Source of the DNA: Pseudanabaena sp. M085S1SP2A07QC
Lineage (GTDB): Bacteria > Cyanobacteriota > Cyanobacteriia > Pseudanabaenales > Pseudanabaenaceae
Assembly (NCBI GenBank): GCA_020404895.1
Contig: JADBWK010000035.1
Coordinates: 1-64,000 of the forward strand
Direction of reading: 5' to 3'
DNA: 64,000 bases
In this document: piece after piece, positions 8,314 through 17,600 of the stretch
How positions within the stretch are numbered: position 1 is the first letter of the stretch
Layout of the letters: each line of letters opens with the position of its first letter
Program-made: the position numbers and the translations under genes
Notes under the pieces: model-generated
Databases searched by the model: none
Seen by the model: only the letters and a program-made list of their open reading frames with translations
Told to the model about the DNA's origin: nothing

Positions 8314-9921
8314 ATGTCGAAAATTTGGTTTGAACAAGTACAGAAATCTCTAGTTGGCGTGATCGCCTGTTCTGCGATCGGAGTATTGCCCAGCAACATG
8401 TTTAGAGCCTCGGCTCAGTCGTTATCACCAACTAAAGATGTCCTAACGCAAAATGTCACATCCGTCTCCCAACTCAGTGATGTACTTCCGACTGATTGGG
8501 CTTTTACAGCCTTGCAGTCCCTCGTTGAGCGCTATGGATGTATCGCAGGTTACCCTGATAGAACCTTTCGCGGTAAGCAAGCCACCAGTCGCTATGAATT
8601 TGCCGCAGGGTTAAATGCTTGTCTCGACAAAATCAATGAGATTATCTCCGCAGGGCTAGCCGATAAGGTTAGCAAAGAGGATCTCGCCACATTACAGAAA
8701 TTGCAAGAAGAATTTGCGACTGAACTTGCAACTTTGCGAGGTAGAGTTGATGCCCTTGATGCAAAAACTGCCAAACTCGAAGCGCAGCAATTTTCGACGA
8801 CAACTAAGCTCACAGGTCAAGTAATTGCGGCTGTCTCTGCGGGAAGTTCAGGTACTGATTTTCTGCTGGCCTCAACTGGAGTAGCGACAACCAATGCGGG
8901 CAAAGTCAATGCAACTGTGATCAGCCGCGTGCGACTGAATTTTAATACGAGTTTTACGGGCGAAGATTTATTGCTAACTCGCGTCGAACTTGGCAATGGT
9001 GGCACAGGGCTTAATAATCAGCTAGATGCCCCTGCTAGCTTATTAGGTTTTACAGGATTTGGGAACAGTTCTAAATTTGATTACAGTGGCGCTGGTACGA
9101 TTGCAACATTAAATCGCTTGCGTTACGATTTCCCGATTGGCAAAGATATCCGCGCTTCGATTGGGACAAATATGTCATTGAATGATCATCTTGATGCGAA
9201 TAGCTTCGCTAATGATGAGTCTGCCGATTTTTCCAGTGGCATGTTTATTAATAATCCCCTGATTTTGCCCGTAAATGATGGTGCTGGAGCTGCGATCGCA
9301 TGGAACTTTGGTGGTAGTGCTTTTACTCTGAGAGCAGGTTATGTAGCCCAAAATGCTAGTAGTCCCACTTCTGACGGCACGATCAATCGAGGTTTGTTTG
9401 GTGATCCGTACCAAGGTACGGTTGAGCTAGAATTTGCGCCGAAAAATGCGAATGATGAGAGTCCGTTTGCAATCCGCTTGCAATATACTCGCGCTTCAGT
9501 AAATAATCTTGACTACAACACGGGCGGGGTAAACCTTGAGTGGGCTTTTAATAAATCTGTGGCAATTTTTGGACGCTATGGATTTGGCAACATCAGTAAT
9601 CGCAGCAATGCTATTTCCGCAGCACTCCCCAGCTACACAGTTTCAGGTAATACCTCTCTTAGCCCTCAAACTTGGTCTGCGGGTTTTGCTTTTCCTGATT
9701 TATTTAAGGAAGGTGCGATGGCTGCGATCGCGGTTGGGCAACCTTTCATTGAGAACCAAGTGGGTAATGCTACTCAAACCAATGTGGAATTGTTCTATCG
9801 CTTCCCCATCTCTGACAATATCAGTATCACTCCTGATGTGCAGTTCATCTTCAATCCCAATAACAACAGTGGCAATAGCACCATCACTGTCGCTACATTG
9901 AGAACTGTATTCTCGTTCTAA
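8314..9921 (+). CDS. SLH-domain OprB-type outer-membrane porin, probable iron-uptake porin
   Basis: 535 residues. The N-terminus has a signal-like hydrophobic segment ending near FRASAQS. Residues about 50-110 form one SLH domain (VLPTDWAFTALQSLVERYGCIAGYPD ... SRYEFAAGLNACL read in parts), which binds the peptidoglycan-linked polymer. A short coiled coil follows (KLQEEFATELATLRGRVDALDAK in parts), then a beta-rich OprB-like barrel ending in a terminal Phe (TVFSF), the usual barrel-assembly signal. This is the Som/OprB architecture of cyanobacterial major porins. The Fur box upstream supports the iron-uptake subgroup. Start ATG 8314 has a good ribosome binding site (GAGGAG). Confidence 0.9.
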   Translation: MSKIWFEQVQKSLVGVIACSAIGVLPSNMFRASAQSLSPTKDVLTQNVTSVSQLSDVLPTDWAFTALQSLVERYGCIAGYPDRTFRGKQATSRYEFAAGLNACLDKINEIISAGLADKVSKEDLATLQKLQEEFATELATLRGRVDALDAKTAKLEAQQFSTTTKLTGQVIAAVSAGSSGTDFLLASTGVATTNAGKVNATVISRVRLNFNTSFTGEDLLLTRVELGNGGTGLNNQLDAPASLLGFTGFGNSSKFDYSGAGTIATLNRLRYDFPIGKDIRASIGTNMSLNDHLDANSFANDESADFSSGMFINNPLILPVNDGAGAAIAWNFGGSAFTLRAGYVAQNASSPTSDGTINRGLFGDPYQGTVELEFAPKNANDESPFAIRLQYTRASVNNLDYNTGGVNLEWAFNKSVAIFGRYGFGNISNRSNAISAALPSYTVSGNTSLSPQTWSAGFAFPDLFKEGAMAAIAVGQPFIENQVGNATQTNVELFYRFPISDNISITPDVQFIFNPNNNSGNSTITVATLRTVFSF

Positions 9922-9940
9922 TTTACTGATGGGTTTAAAA

Positions 9941-9982
9941 CCTCACCCCTAGCCCCTCTTCTTCGCAAAGGAGAGGGGAATC
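9941..9982. repeat. Dispersed cyanobacterial CCTCACCCCTAGCCCCTC repeat with hairpin
   Basis: The sequence CCTCACCCCTAGCCCCTC, followed by a TTCGC loop and AAGGAGAGGGG, is the short interspersed hairpin repeat common between cyanobacterial genes. It sits just after the porin and may serve as its terminator, though it lacks a long T-run. Confidence 0.6.
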
Positions 9983-10086
9983 AGAAAATTCAGTTACCTA
10001 ATTTCAACATCATCTCGACTAATTGGGATATGCCAATACAGCAAGGGTTTGAGTATTCAGGCAATTTGTTTTGCTTGGCTAAGTTA

Positions 10087-10734
10087 TCAACTTAGTAAAT
10101 CAGGGAAATGCTCATTTAAAGTGGCTTTCAACTCTTTTTCCAGTTCCTGAAAAGCAGACAAGTTTCTTAGAGGCTCAAAATCATCGATCATCTCAGCGAC
10201 TCTAACGCAATAGTTAGAAGGAATATTAACTTTTTTGCCACGTCTACGTGGAAAACTTGCATCAATTAGAAGCTTTTCTAGCCTTTCTTTCGGATCAGAT
10301 ATTTGTTCGATTTCAGAAAATTTTGGCAAATCCAATTCCTGCTTACCATTTGGATTTCCTACGACTTTCCGAATTGCATCTTCATTAAAAAGAAGCCAAG
10401 ATTCAATCATCTTAATAGGAATCACACAGACTATTGGAGGCAATGATTTTTTAACAAGCTTTTCTGCCTTGCGAATTTCTTTTGTACGAGTTTCGATGGG
10501 AGTTTCATCAGATTCAGCATCTCGGTGGATAAACAAAATGTCACATGGAAATAAATCTAGAGCGATCGCGATTTTATCTTGTAGCTTCTTAGGAGGGTTT
10601 CGTAAATTCCCTAAAATCGGCAGTTGTGGTTCAGGCGCATTAATTCCTAATTTTATTAGGAGCCATTTCAGAATTGGGATTAAAGCGTCATCTGTACGTC
10701 CATCTGCAATTAATGTGAATCTAAAATCATTCAT
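10087..10734 (-). CDS. DUF4276-like / TOPRIM-like protein paired with an AAA ATPase
   Basis: 215 residues. The N-terminus FTLIADGRTDDALI (residues 6-19) resembles the first TOPRIM strand-loop, usually (V/I)EGxTD, but with Asp11 where Glu is usual. A second acidic motif, DILFIHRDAESD (65-76), matches the DxD strand of TOPRIM-type nucleases. VIPIKMIESWLLFNE is a stretch often seen in DUF4276 proteins. The start codon overlaps the end of the upstream ATPase gene by four bases, so the two are translated together. By analogy with OLD, Gabija and PARIS, it is probably the nuclease partner of an ATP-driven sensor. That function is inference. Confidence 0.6.
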   Translation of the reverse strand: MNDFRFTLIADGRTDDALIPILKWLLIKLGINAPEPQLPILGNLRNPPKKLQDKIAIALDLFPCDILFIHRDAESDETPIETRTKEIRKAEKLVKKSLPPIVCVIPIKMIESWLLFNEDAIRKVVGNPNGKQELDLPKFSEIEQISDPKERLEKLLIDASFPRRRGKKVNIPSNYCVRVAEMIDDFEPLRNLSAFQELEKELKATLNEHFPDLLS

Positions 10735-12290
10735 GACTTTAGGATATCCTCCATAAGTCCAGTGATATATGGTTGTATGTCGGGTCTATCTACTACTCTA
10801 GATTTTTTCTTGGATTTAGATTGAGAATTTCCATTACCATAGATATCTATCTCTTCATTAGAAGCTACTGGATTGAGATAACCAAGCAGTCGTCCTTTTG
10901 CAACAATATTCACCGCATCATCTTTAGTCCGCCAAGTACCATTTAAGCAACTAAACCTAACCCCTCTATATCGTTTGTGATTATTAACTATCTCTTTTAA
11001 CTCTGCAATAACAAGACTATCGTCTGGAACTTGCAATACAACCGCAGGAGAATGTGTATTAATTATGACTTGTCGAAGGGGATTATCAACGTCAACTTGT
11101 TCATTGACATCTGTAGCAATACTCTGTAAAAGCTTTAAAATTGCAGGTATACGTTCTGGATGAATGCCATTTTCGGGTTCTTCTAAACATAACAAACCTT
11201 GAGTTTCGTGATCGAGATTTAGTACAGCTAATGCTAGAAATCTCAAAGTTCCATCACTTAAAGATCTAGCAGGATGAGATGTTCCGTCACGTCCTTGAAC
11301 CATTAAAGTTAGAAGTTGACGTTTTTCATCGCGATCAATACTGACACTTCTGACATCATGAATTAACTCAGAAAGGGTATTTGCAACTTGAGTATAAACT
11401 TGCTGTCCACTATCATCTGAAGATTCTCGATCATTTAAGTTTTCTATATCACTCAACATTGCCAGACGATATAAAGTAGAAGGTAAATGAGAACCATCCA
11501 TACCTAATACTGTGTCAGTCATAAAATCATCTGGCTTCCTCAGTGAAGAAGGCTCTAGCTGTAAAATACGCCATGACTGCATCTCTCTTTTTGCTAATAA
11601 TGCTGTCGGACTTTCAACTGCATTAGATTCTGAAAGAACAGTTCTTGGTAATGTTCTTGCTAAGAATCTTCTTGTTTTACCAACGGAACCACCTTCTTTT
11701 CGTCCGCTACTTCCACTATCCTGATGAACTTTAATTTTTCGATCTTCATCATTTTTTTCACCTTCTGTAGAAATAAATTCTCCACGTCGTCGAGTCACAA
11801 ATAATGAGTCAATCCATTGTTTTGAGTAATCAAAAATAAGATTGTTGGGGAGTTCTGATTTATTAAGTCGAGTGAGTTCTTCTTTAATTATTTCTAAAGT
11901 TCCTAAAGGTTTGAGGGGGTTTTGTTCTGGTCGATAAGCAATAATCAAAATGTAACGCAAAATAGTGCTGCTAGCTTTTGCTTCTTGCCCTAAATCATCT
12001 GTGCCATGACTAGATATAATCATTTCTGCTTCAAAGCTCATTTCTGTATCATATTCATTTCCAACACGATGAAAAAGGCTCCGTACATCAGAAGACTTTC
12101 CTCCTTCATCTCTAATTGATCGAGCAGCTTCTATCAAAGAGTTATTGCTTAAAGCACTCAAAAACTGAATAGCATCAAAGAGATTTGACTTTCCTACGCC
12201 ATTAGCACCAGCAATACAAGTAAATGGAGAAAATCGGATATCTACATCTATTAGATTTTTAAATCCAGAGACCTTCAGACGTGTAAGCAT
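10731..12290 (-). CDS. AAA family ATPase (OLD/RecF-like), defence-type
   Basis: About 519 residues from the ATG at 12290; a TTG seven codons upstream (12311) is less likely. The N-terminus LTRLKVSGFKNLIDVDIRF is the standard SMC/RecF-like strand, followed by Walker A GANGVGKS at residues 28-35. A LSDGTLRFLAL signature and Walker B GLLCLEEPENGIHP follow, then the NTHSPAVV switch motif. The middle is variable and charged, as in AAA_15/AAA_21 ATPases. Such ATPases act as activators or sensors in phage defence with a TOPRIM or HNH nuclease encoded next door. Here the partner is the overlapping DUF4276-like gene. Target and trigger are unknown. Confidence 0.75.
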   Translation of the reverse strand: MLTRLKVSGFKNLIDVDIRFSPFTCIAGANGVGKSNLFDAIQFLSALSNNSLIEAARSIRDEGGKSSDVRSLFHRVGNEYDTEMSFEAEMIISSHGTDDLGQEAKASSTILRYILIIAYRPEQNPLKPLGTLEIIKEELTRLNKSELPNNLIFDYSKQWIDSLFVTRRRGEFISTEGEKNDEDRKIKVHQDSGSSGRKEGGSVGKTRRFLARTLPRTVLSESNAVESPTALLAKREMQSWRILQLEPSSLRKPDDFMTDTVLGMDGSHLPSTLYRLAMLSDIENLNDRESSDDSGQQVYTQVANTLSELIHDVRSVSIDRDEKRQLLTLMVQGRDGTSHPARSLSDGTLRFLALAVLNLDHETQGLLCLEEPENGIHPERIPAILKLLQSIATDVNEQVDVDNPLRQVIINTHSPAVVLQVPDDSLVIAELKEIVNNHKRYRGVRFSCLNGTWRTKDDAVNIVAKGRLLGYLNPVASNEEIDIYGNGNSQSKSKKKSRVVDRPDIQPYITGLMEDILKS

Positions 12291-12486
12291 AATATTTTGG
12301 GGTAACAACAAAGAAAGAAATTCGCTTTTGATAGATTCTTGTACTTATCTCAGACTTAGCCAAGAGAGACTATGTGTGTTGTTTTCTTTAAATTACATTA
12401 CACGAATACCTTAGTCTATAATTAACTTGAAGCTTAAAATTTCATTTCCTAAAATTTTTATATTTCCAACCTAATAACTCGATCGC

Positions 12487-14538
12487 ATGGTCTCTTCGCC
12501 GCCCGCCACCCCAACCACCAACACCACTTATACCCCTATCACATTTCCTCTTGCGGCTGTGGTCGGTCAAGAAGCGATTAAAACCGCTTTACTGCTAGCA
12601 GCGATCGATCCTGCGATCGGTGGCATCGCCCTCGCAGGTAGACGCGGCACAGCCAAATCCGTCCTTGCCCGTGGGATTCATGCCCTTCTGCCTCCCATCG
12701 AAGTTGCCGTTGAATCTCTTAGTAACTGTGATCCAACTAAGCCCGACATATGGGACGATGCGCTAGTCAAGGCTATGAAGGACAAAGACAAGAGCGAAAT
12801 TGTCACCAAAGTTATTCCTGCACCATTCATCCAAATTCCGTTGGGAATTACCGAAGATCGGCTGATTGGTTCTGTGGATGTGAGTCGTTCGGTGCGCGAA
12901 GGTCAGACCGTATTTCAACCAGGGATTTTAGCAGAAGCACATCGTGGCGTTCTCTATATTGACGAAATTAATTTACTCGATCCCCAGATTTCTAATTTGT
13001 TGCTTTCCGTACTCTCTACAGGCTATAACCAAGTCGAACGCGAAGGCATCAGCTACCAACATCCTTGTCAACCTTTGCTGATTGCCACCTATAACCCTGA
13101 AGAAGGCATTTTAGGCGAACATCTGATGGATCGGATTGCGATAAATCTTTCGGCGGATGGAGTTCTCTCCCTTGATCAGCGAGTAGAAGCAGTGGATATG
13201 GTATTGGGCTATGCTAATTCTCCTGAAGCCTTTTTGAGTAGCTATGACTCGGATATTGACGATCTACGGACACAGATTATTTTGGCGCGAGAATGGCTGA
13301 AAGACATCACAATTTCGAGAGCACAAATTCAGTATCTTGTAGCTGAAGCGGTGCGGGGTGGAGTCCAAGGACATCGGGCAGAGCTGTTTGCGTTGCGAGT
13401 GGCGAAGGCGGCGGCGGCGCTAGAAAGTCGCACACAGGTAAATGCTGATGATTTACGGCAGGCGGTGGAGTTGGTAATCGTGCCGCGATCGCCTCTTTCT
13501 CCTGATCAACAACAACCTGAACAGCAGCAACAGCAGCAAGCACCACCTCCGCCACCTCCCAATCAGGACGAAGGAGAACAGGAACAGGAGGAAGATCAAG
13601 AGGATCAGGAACAAGAGCAAGAGCAGGATGAATCCCCTGAAATTCCTGAAGAATTTGTCTTCGATCCTGAAGGAGTAATTCTCGATCCAGAAGTTCTCTT
13701 CTTTGCTCAGTCAATGCAGAAGCAAGGACGATCGGGGACGCGCAATGTGATTTATTCCCAAGAGCGTGGGCGTTACATAAAGCCAATTTTGCCTCAAGGT
13801 AAGAGCGATCGCATTGCGGTCGATGCAACACTCCGAGCCTCGGCTCCCTATCAAAAAGCGAGAAGATTGCGCCACCCCCATCGCAAAGTGATCGTTGAGG
13901 ATGTGGATATTAGAGCGAAGAAGCTAGCACGTAAGGCTGGAGCGCTAACAATTTTCTTGGTGGATGCATCTGGCTCAATGGCACTCAATCGAATGCAATC
14001 GGCTAAGGGCGCGGCTTTACGGATGTTAACCGATAGCTATCAAAATCGTGATCAGATTTCTCTAATTCCCTTTCGTGGTGAGAAAGCCGATGTATTATTA
14101 CCGCCCACTCGTTCCATCGAAGCAGCGCGTCGTCGTTTGGATACCATGCCTTGCGGAGGTGGTTCGCCGCTAGCACATGGCTTGACTCAAGCTGTAAGAG
14201 TAGCGATGAACGCGAGACAGTCAGGTGATGTTGGCTCAGTGACGATTGTGGCGATTACTGATGGTCGTGGCAATGTGCCTCTAGCGAGATCGATGGGTGA
14301 ACCGATTGATCCTGAAAACAAGCCTGATATTAAAGCGGAATTGATCGATATTTGTCGCAAAGTTCGCGCTTTAAATTTAGGGCTATTGGTAATTGATACA
14401 GAAAATAAATTCGTGTCTACAGGCTTTGCAAAGGAACTTGCCGCCGCAGGTGGGGGGAAGTATTACCATTTACCCAAAGCGACCGATCAGGCGATCGCAA
14501 ATGTCGCGCTCAGTGCGATCGCTGATCTACGACAATAA
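12487..14538 (+). CDS. chlD: Magnesium chelatase ATPase subunit D
   Basis: 683 residues. ChlD with ChlI and ChlH inserts Mg2+ into protoporphyrin IX, the first committed step of chlorophyll synthesis. The N-terminal AAA+ domain (about 15-340) has a degenerate P-loop (GRRGTAKS) and LYIDEINLL. An acidic/Gln/Pro linker (about 340-385, with runs of Q, P and E) joins it to the C-terminal von Willebrand A domain, whose MIDAS motif is DASGSM, with a later TDGRGN. Length and order match cyanobacterial ChlD. The start is ATG 12487. The gene is monocistronic and ends in a bidirectional terminator whose arm includes the stop codon. Confidence 0.96.
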   Translation: MVSSPPATPTTNTTYTPITFPLAAVVGQEAIKTALLLAAIDPAIGGIALAGRRGTAKSVLARGIHALLPPIEVAVESLSNCDPTKPDIWDDALVKAMKDKDKSEIVTKVIPAPFIQIPLGITEDRLIGSVDVSRSVREGQTVFQPGILAEAHRGVLYIDEINLLDPQISNLLLSVLSTGYNQVEREGISYQHPCQPLLIATYNPEEGILGEHLMDRIAINLSADGVLSLDQRVEAVDMVLGYANSPEAFLSSYDSDIDDLRTQIILAREWLKDITISRAQIQYLVAEAVRGGVQGHRAELFALRVAKAAAALESRTQVNADDLRQAVELVIVPRSPLSPDQQQPEQQQQQQAPPPPPPNQDEGEQEQEEDQEDQEQEQEQDESPEIPEEFVFDPEGVILDPEVLFFAQSMQKQGRSGTRNVIYSQERGRYIKPILPQGKSDRIAVDATLRASAPYQKARRLRHPHRKVIVEDVDIRAKKLARKAGALTIFLVDASGSMALNRMQSAKGAALRMLTDSYQNRDQISLIPFRGEKADVLLPPTRSIEAARRRLDTMPCGGGSPLAHGLTQAVRVAMNARQSGDVGSVTIVAITDGRGNVPLARSMGEPIDPENKPDIKAELIDICRKVRALNLGLLVIDTENKFVSTGFAKELAAAGGGKYYHLPKATDQAIANVALSAIADLRQ

Positions 14539-14575
14539 AAAAATCGCCCGCTTAGCGGGCGATTTTTTTATTGTC
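14531..14575. terminator. Bidirectional terminator containing both convergent stop codons
   Basis: Arms 14531-14552 and 14554-14575 are fully complementary over 22 bases, with the core ATCGCCCGC / GCGGGCGAT flanked by A and T runs. The chlD stop and the stop of the convergent SpoIID gene both lie inside the arms. Confidence 0.9.
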
Positions 14576-16178
14576 GCGGAGTGTAATGCTCAGGACGCAA
14601 TTTCTGTAACCGCGTATTCGTGTAATAAAAGTTGAGAATGCGATCGTAAGACCAGCCCATACGAGCTAAATTATAAGAACCTGTCTGGCTCATGCCCACG
14701 CCATGCCCCAATCCGCCGCCAATAAAAGCATATCCAGTCAACACTTTATCTTGATAAATCGGCTCTAGTTTAAAGAAAGTGCTATCAGGTGGATCGAAGG
14801 CATCGATGATTTCATCTTTTTTGACGAGGATTTTGCCAGTATCAGTGGTTACTTCTAATTCCAAAACTCGTCCTGAGGTAGCTCTTTTTGAGACTTGCAG
14901 TTGTTTAATCGCACTAAAATTAGTTGTACTATCTCCAGAGAATCGCAAAAACTTTTTCAAAGAAGTTTGTAATTCTTCTAATGAACCGATTCTTCGCCAA
15001 CGCAGGTTTTTCCATCCCACCTCATTAAAACCCTGCTGACGTTCTAAAAATGCTTTGAGATTTTTATCATCAGCAATATTTGCGGATCGCTGATTTTCAG
15101 GACGATTGGCAAGATCTAGTACCGATTGTAAATAGGGGCGTGGTGTTCCATCCCAAATATCGTTATAGTTTGCGGTAATTCCACCCGTCGTTGACGAATA
15201 GAGCGCATCGATGACCTTATCGTTATAGGTAAGAACCAAGCCTCTAGTATCAGCGATCGCGCGATCGGCAACTTCAGTAGTATCTTCTAAACCTCGATAT
15301 ACTTGGCATTGTGTATCAGCGCAAAGTTCGTATTCATCGACCTTAAAGCGGTGCAAACTTGCCAGCACATAAGTACGCGCCAGAATAGCTTGGGCTTGTA
15401 CAGATGCATAAGGCGCATTGTAACCAATTTCATGGGGAACTACACCGCGCACATAAGTTTCTAAAGGAACGTTATTGACTAAGGTAAAACTTTGATGAGC
15501 ATTAGGTTGTAATCTCAAACTACCTGCATAAGCTCGATTGCTAATCTCAGCCTTATTCTCTCTTTGATAGCTCACTTCGACAATACCATTACTGCTACTG
15601 ACATCAAGGCGATCGCGGTTATACCGAAAATCTCCCACTGTCCATGAAGCGATCGCTTTTTGGGGCAGTATCCGACGATCAAGCTGGACTGTAAGATTGC
15701 CTTGCGATCGCAAAGTATAAAACAACAAATAACGCAATAACATCGAGTCATACATATCGCGCTTTGCCCAGACTTGCCAACGTCTCGGTTGAGCAATTTC
15801 AGTCTGGATACCCTTCTCATTCCAATGGAAAGCACTTGCCGCCGCATTTTCAAAACTACGATGATTGCTAAGAACTAACTTCTCTTCAAGAATTGGTTGC
15901 GTTAATTTTTGTGGGGCAATGTCAATAACTAGGCGATCGCTGCTTAAGGTTTGTGTGCTTTTCCCGTCAGCAGATGGGAAAGAAAGGGTAAGTTTGCCAC
16001 CTGAGGGAGCCTTTAGTATAAGCCGATCCTGCGGTCTTTCCCCAAAACGTTGGACAATACCAATTTTAAGAATAGGAGCTGATTCTGTTTGAGCTTGCGC
16101 AAGTTCGCCTGCCGTAAGTGTAAACGAACAAATAGTTACAATTACGGTTTGGCGAATGATAACGAAAGTTTTTAACAT
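14568..16178 (-). CDS. SpoIID/LytB domain-containing exported protein
   Basis: 536 residues with an N-terminal signal peptide (hydrophobic VTICSFTLTAGELAQA, probable cleavage after AQA). The SpoIID domain begins around residue 235 with NVPLETYVRGVVPHEIG and includes LARTYVLASLHRF and GLVLTYNDKVIDALYSSTTGG. The C-terminal GHGVGMSQTGSYNLARMG is the hallmark LytB/SpoIID motif. SpoIID proteins are glycan-strand lytic transglycosylases, and cyanobacterial homologues presumably remodel periplasmic peptidoglycan. The start is ATG 16178. It shares a terminator with chlD. Domain assignment is secure; the cellular role is inferred. Confidence 0.88.
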   Translation of the reverse strand: MLKTFVIIRQTVIVTICSFTLTAGELAQAQTESAPILKIGIVQRFGERPQDRLILKAPSGGKLTLSFPSADGKSTQTLSSDRLVIDIAPQKLTQPILEEKLVLSNHRSFENAAASAFHWNEKGIQTEIAQPRRWQVWAKRDMYDSMLLRYLLFYTLRSQGNLTVQLDRRILPQKAIASWTVGDFRYNRDRLDVSSSNGIVEVSYQRENKAEISNRAYAGSLRLQPNAHQSFTLVNNVPLETYVRGVVPHEIGYNAPYASVQAQAILARTYVLASLHRFKVDEYELCADTQCQVYRGLEDTTEVADRAIADTRGLVLTYNDKVIDALYSSTTGGITANYNDIWDGTPRPYLQSVLDLANRPENQRSANIADDKNLKAFLERQQGFNEVGWKNLRWRRIGSLEELQTSLKKFLRFSGDSTTNFSAIKQLQVSKRATSGRVLELEVTTDTGKILVKKDEIIDAFDPPDSTFFKLEPIYQDKVLTGYAFIGGGLGHGVGMSQTGSYNLARMGWSYDRILNFYYTNTRLQKLRPEHYTPRQ

Positions 16179-16339
16179 GTCAAGCTCAAGATGTCAGAAG
16201 ATGTACTGTATTTTTGCAATATATTAGCAATACTATGGACAAATTTGGTCATAAATGGAGCCTTAAAAGCAAAACTTCTAGAAATTTAGTCCATGTCTGC
16301 CCAAGATCCAATAAATTGGTTGGTCTTGAGTGAGTTCTA

Positions 16340-17557
16340 CTATTGACAAAAATCTTTCCAATCTTGATGTACTCTTTGGCTATATGCCTTGGCATATTCC
16401 ATTACTTCAGTTTTCCATTTAGATTTACCAGCAAAATCGATCAATTGATCGATGGTCGCAGAGCCTTGTCTAGCACTACTACGCAAATGAGACCAAGCTA
16501 CAACTTCCCCTAATGACAGCATTAATTGCTCAGACTTCTGCAATTTATCATCCCATTTCTCGATCTTTAAATGATCAGTTGGACTTTGAGTAGATTGAAG
16601 TCCTCTCAACACAAATGAATCTTTACCAATAGTCACAGAGTGTAGAAAAGCGATAGGAATTGCTTGTAATCGCTTTTGAATTGACACAATGCGATCGCTT
16701 TCACTTTTCCATGTTGGTTGAGCCCAAACGTTACGCACTGCCAGCGAAGAAGGTAGGGCTCTTTTTAGATCGAGGAGATAGTTACCATCGGGTGAGCCTT
16801 TGCCTTCCACTAATAAAACATAACGCTCTATCCCTAAACTTCCCTTGCCAGCAATGCGCTGTGCTACGTCCAATAATTTAAAAAACTTGGGATTTGTCTG
16901 CTGTGCTGCAAAATCCTCTATGCAACTCTCCACTTTTTGTCTTTGTTGGTCAGTTATTGGCTTCGCCTTTTTGAAATCAATTTTTAACGATCTCCTTTGC
17001 TTTTCTTGATCTAAAACAGTTCTTTCCTCTAATAACTCTCTGCGCTTGACCTGATTTTTGCGTGCCAGCAAATCTTCGATCACTGGAGGAGCCATATCTT
17101 CGCCCATCCAATAAGCTTTCCCCTCAGATATAGTCTTAATGTAAGAATTGAGGAATTTTTGGCAGAGCTTTTCTGCAACTTGCAACCCGACTGAATAAGT
17201 CTCCGTAGATACAAAGATGCTGGTCAACAAACGGGCGATTTCCCAAGTACAAGGAGCAAGCATAGCTTCATCAAAATCGTTGATATCAAAATAAACGTGA
17301 CGATTAGCTGCTTTATAATTCCCAAAATTCTCTACATGAAGATCGCCACAAATCCAGACTAGAGGTGCTTTTTTAAACCATGACTTAATCGGCAAATCTT
17401 CATAAAATAGATGACAGGTGGATCGAAAAAAGATAAAGGGGTTTTCTTTTTCCTCACGCATATACTGATATTTTGCCTTCAGCAAATCGGGATCTCGCGG
17501 TTGACTGAGATTAAATTGATAAATGCGATCGCGAATATTTCGATTTGCCATAAACAT
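16340..17557 (-). CDS. DUF2252 family protein
   Basis: 405 residues. The typical DUF2252 signature is visible as WICGDLHVENFGNYK followed by VYFDINDFDEAMLAPCTWEIARL, which recalls the GDxHxxN...DFD catalytic and metal-binding loops of the protein-kinase-like/aminoglycoside-phosphotransferase fold. SARQGSATIDQLIDFAGKSKW lies near the C-terminus. The resemblance suggests a phosphotransfer enzyme, but substrates of this family are unknown to me. ATG 17557 and ATG 17551 are both possible starts. It lies 38 bases downstream of the next minus-strand gene, across a palindrome. Confidence 0.8.
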   Translation of the reverse strand: MFMANRNIRDRIYQFNLSQPRDPDLLKAKYQYMREEKENPFIFFRSTCHLFYEDLPIKSWFKKAPLVWICGDLHVENFGNYKAANRHVYFDINDFDEAMLAPCTWEIARLLTSIFVSTETYSVGLQVAEKLCQKFLNSYIKTISEGKAYWMGEDMAPPVIEDLLARKNQVKRRELLEERTVLDQEKQRRSLKIDFKKAKPITDQQRQKVESCIEDFAAQQTNPKFFKLLDVAQRIAGKGSLGIERYVLLVEGKGSPDGNYLLDLKRALPSSLAVRNVWAQPTWKSESDRIVSIQKRLQAIPIAFLHSVTIGKDSFVLRGLQSTQSPTDHLKIEKWDDKLQKSEQLMLSLGEVVAWSHLRSSARQGSATIDQLIDFAGKSKWKTEVMEYAKAYSQRVHQDWKDFCQ

Positions 17558-17563
17558 TCTGAA

Positions 17564-17600
17564 ATTAGTATAAACAGCGCTTAGCGCTGTTTATACTAAT
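17564..17600. terminator. 18-bp-armed palindrome
   Basis: ATTAGTATAAACAGCGCT (17564-17581) pairs exactly with 17583-17600 around one base. The stop codon of the upstream minus-strand gene lies within the right arm. It could terminate that gene and insulate the DUF2252 gene, whose ATG is only 7 bases away. Confidence 0.75.

Noticed and set aside
10235-10756. 173-codon plus-strand frame opposite the DUF4276-like gene
   Set aside because: The opposite strand has the paired, overlapping cassette with clear motifs; this frame has none.
13307-13831. 174-codon minus-strand frame inside chlD
   Set aside because: It is the antisense of the Gln/Pro/Glu-rich ChlD linker and has low-complexity composition; chlD is unambiguous.
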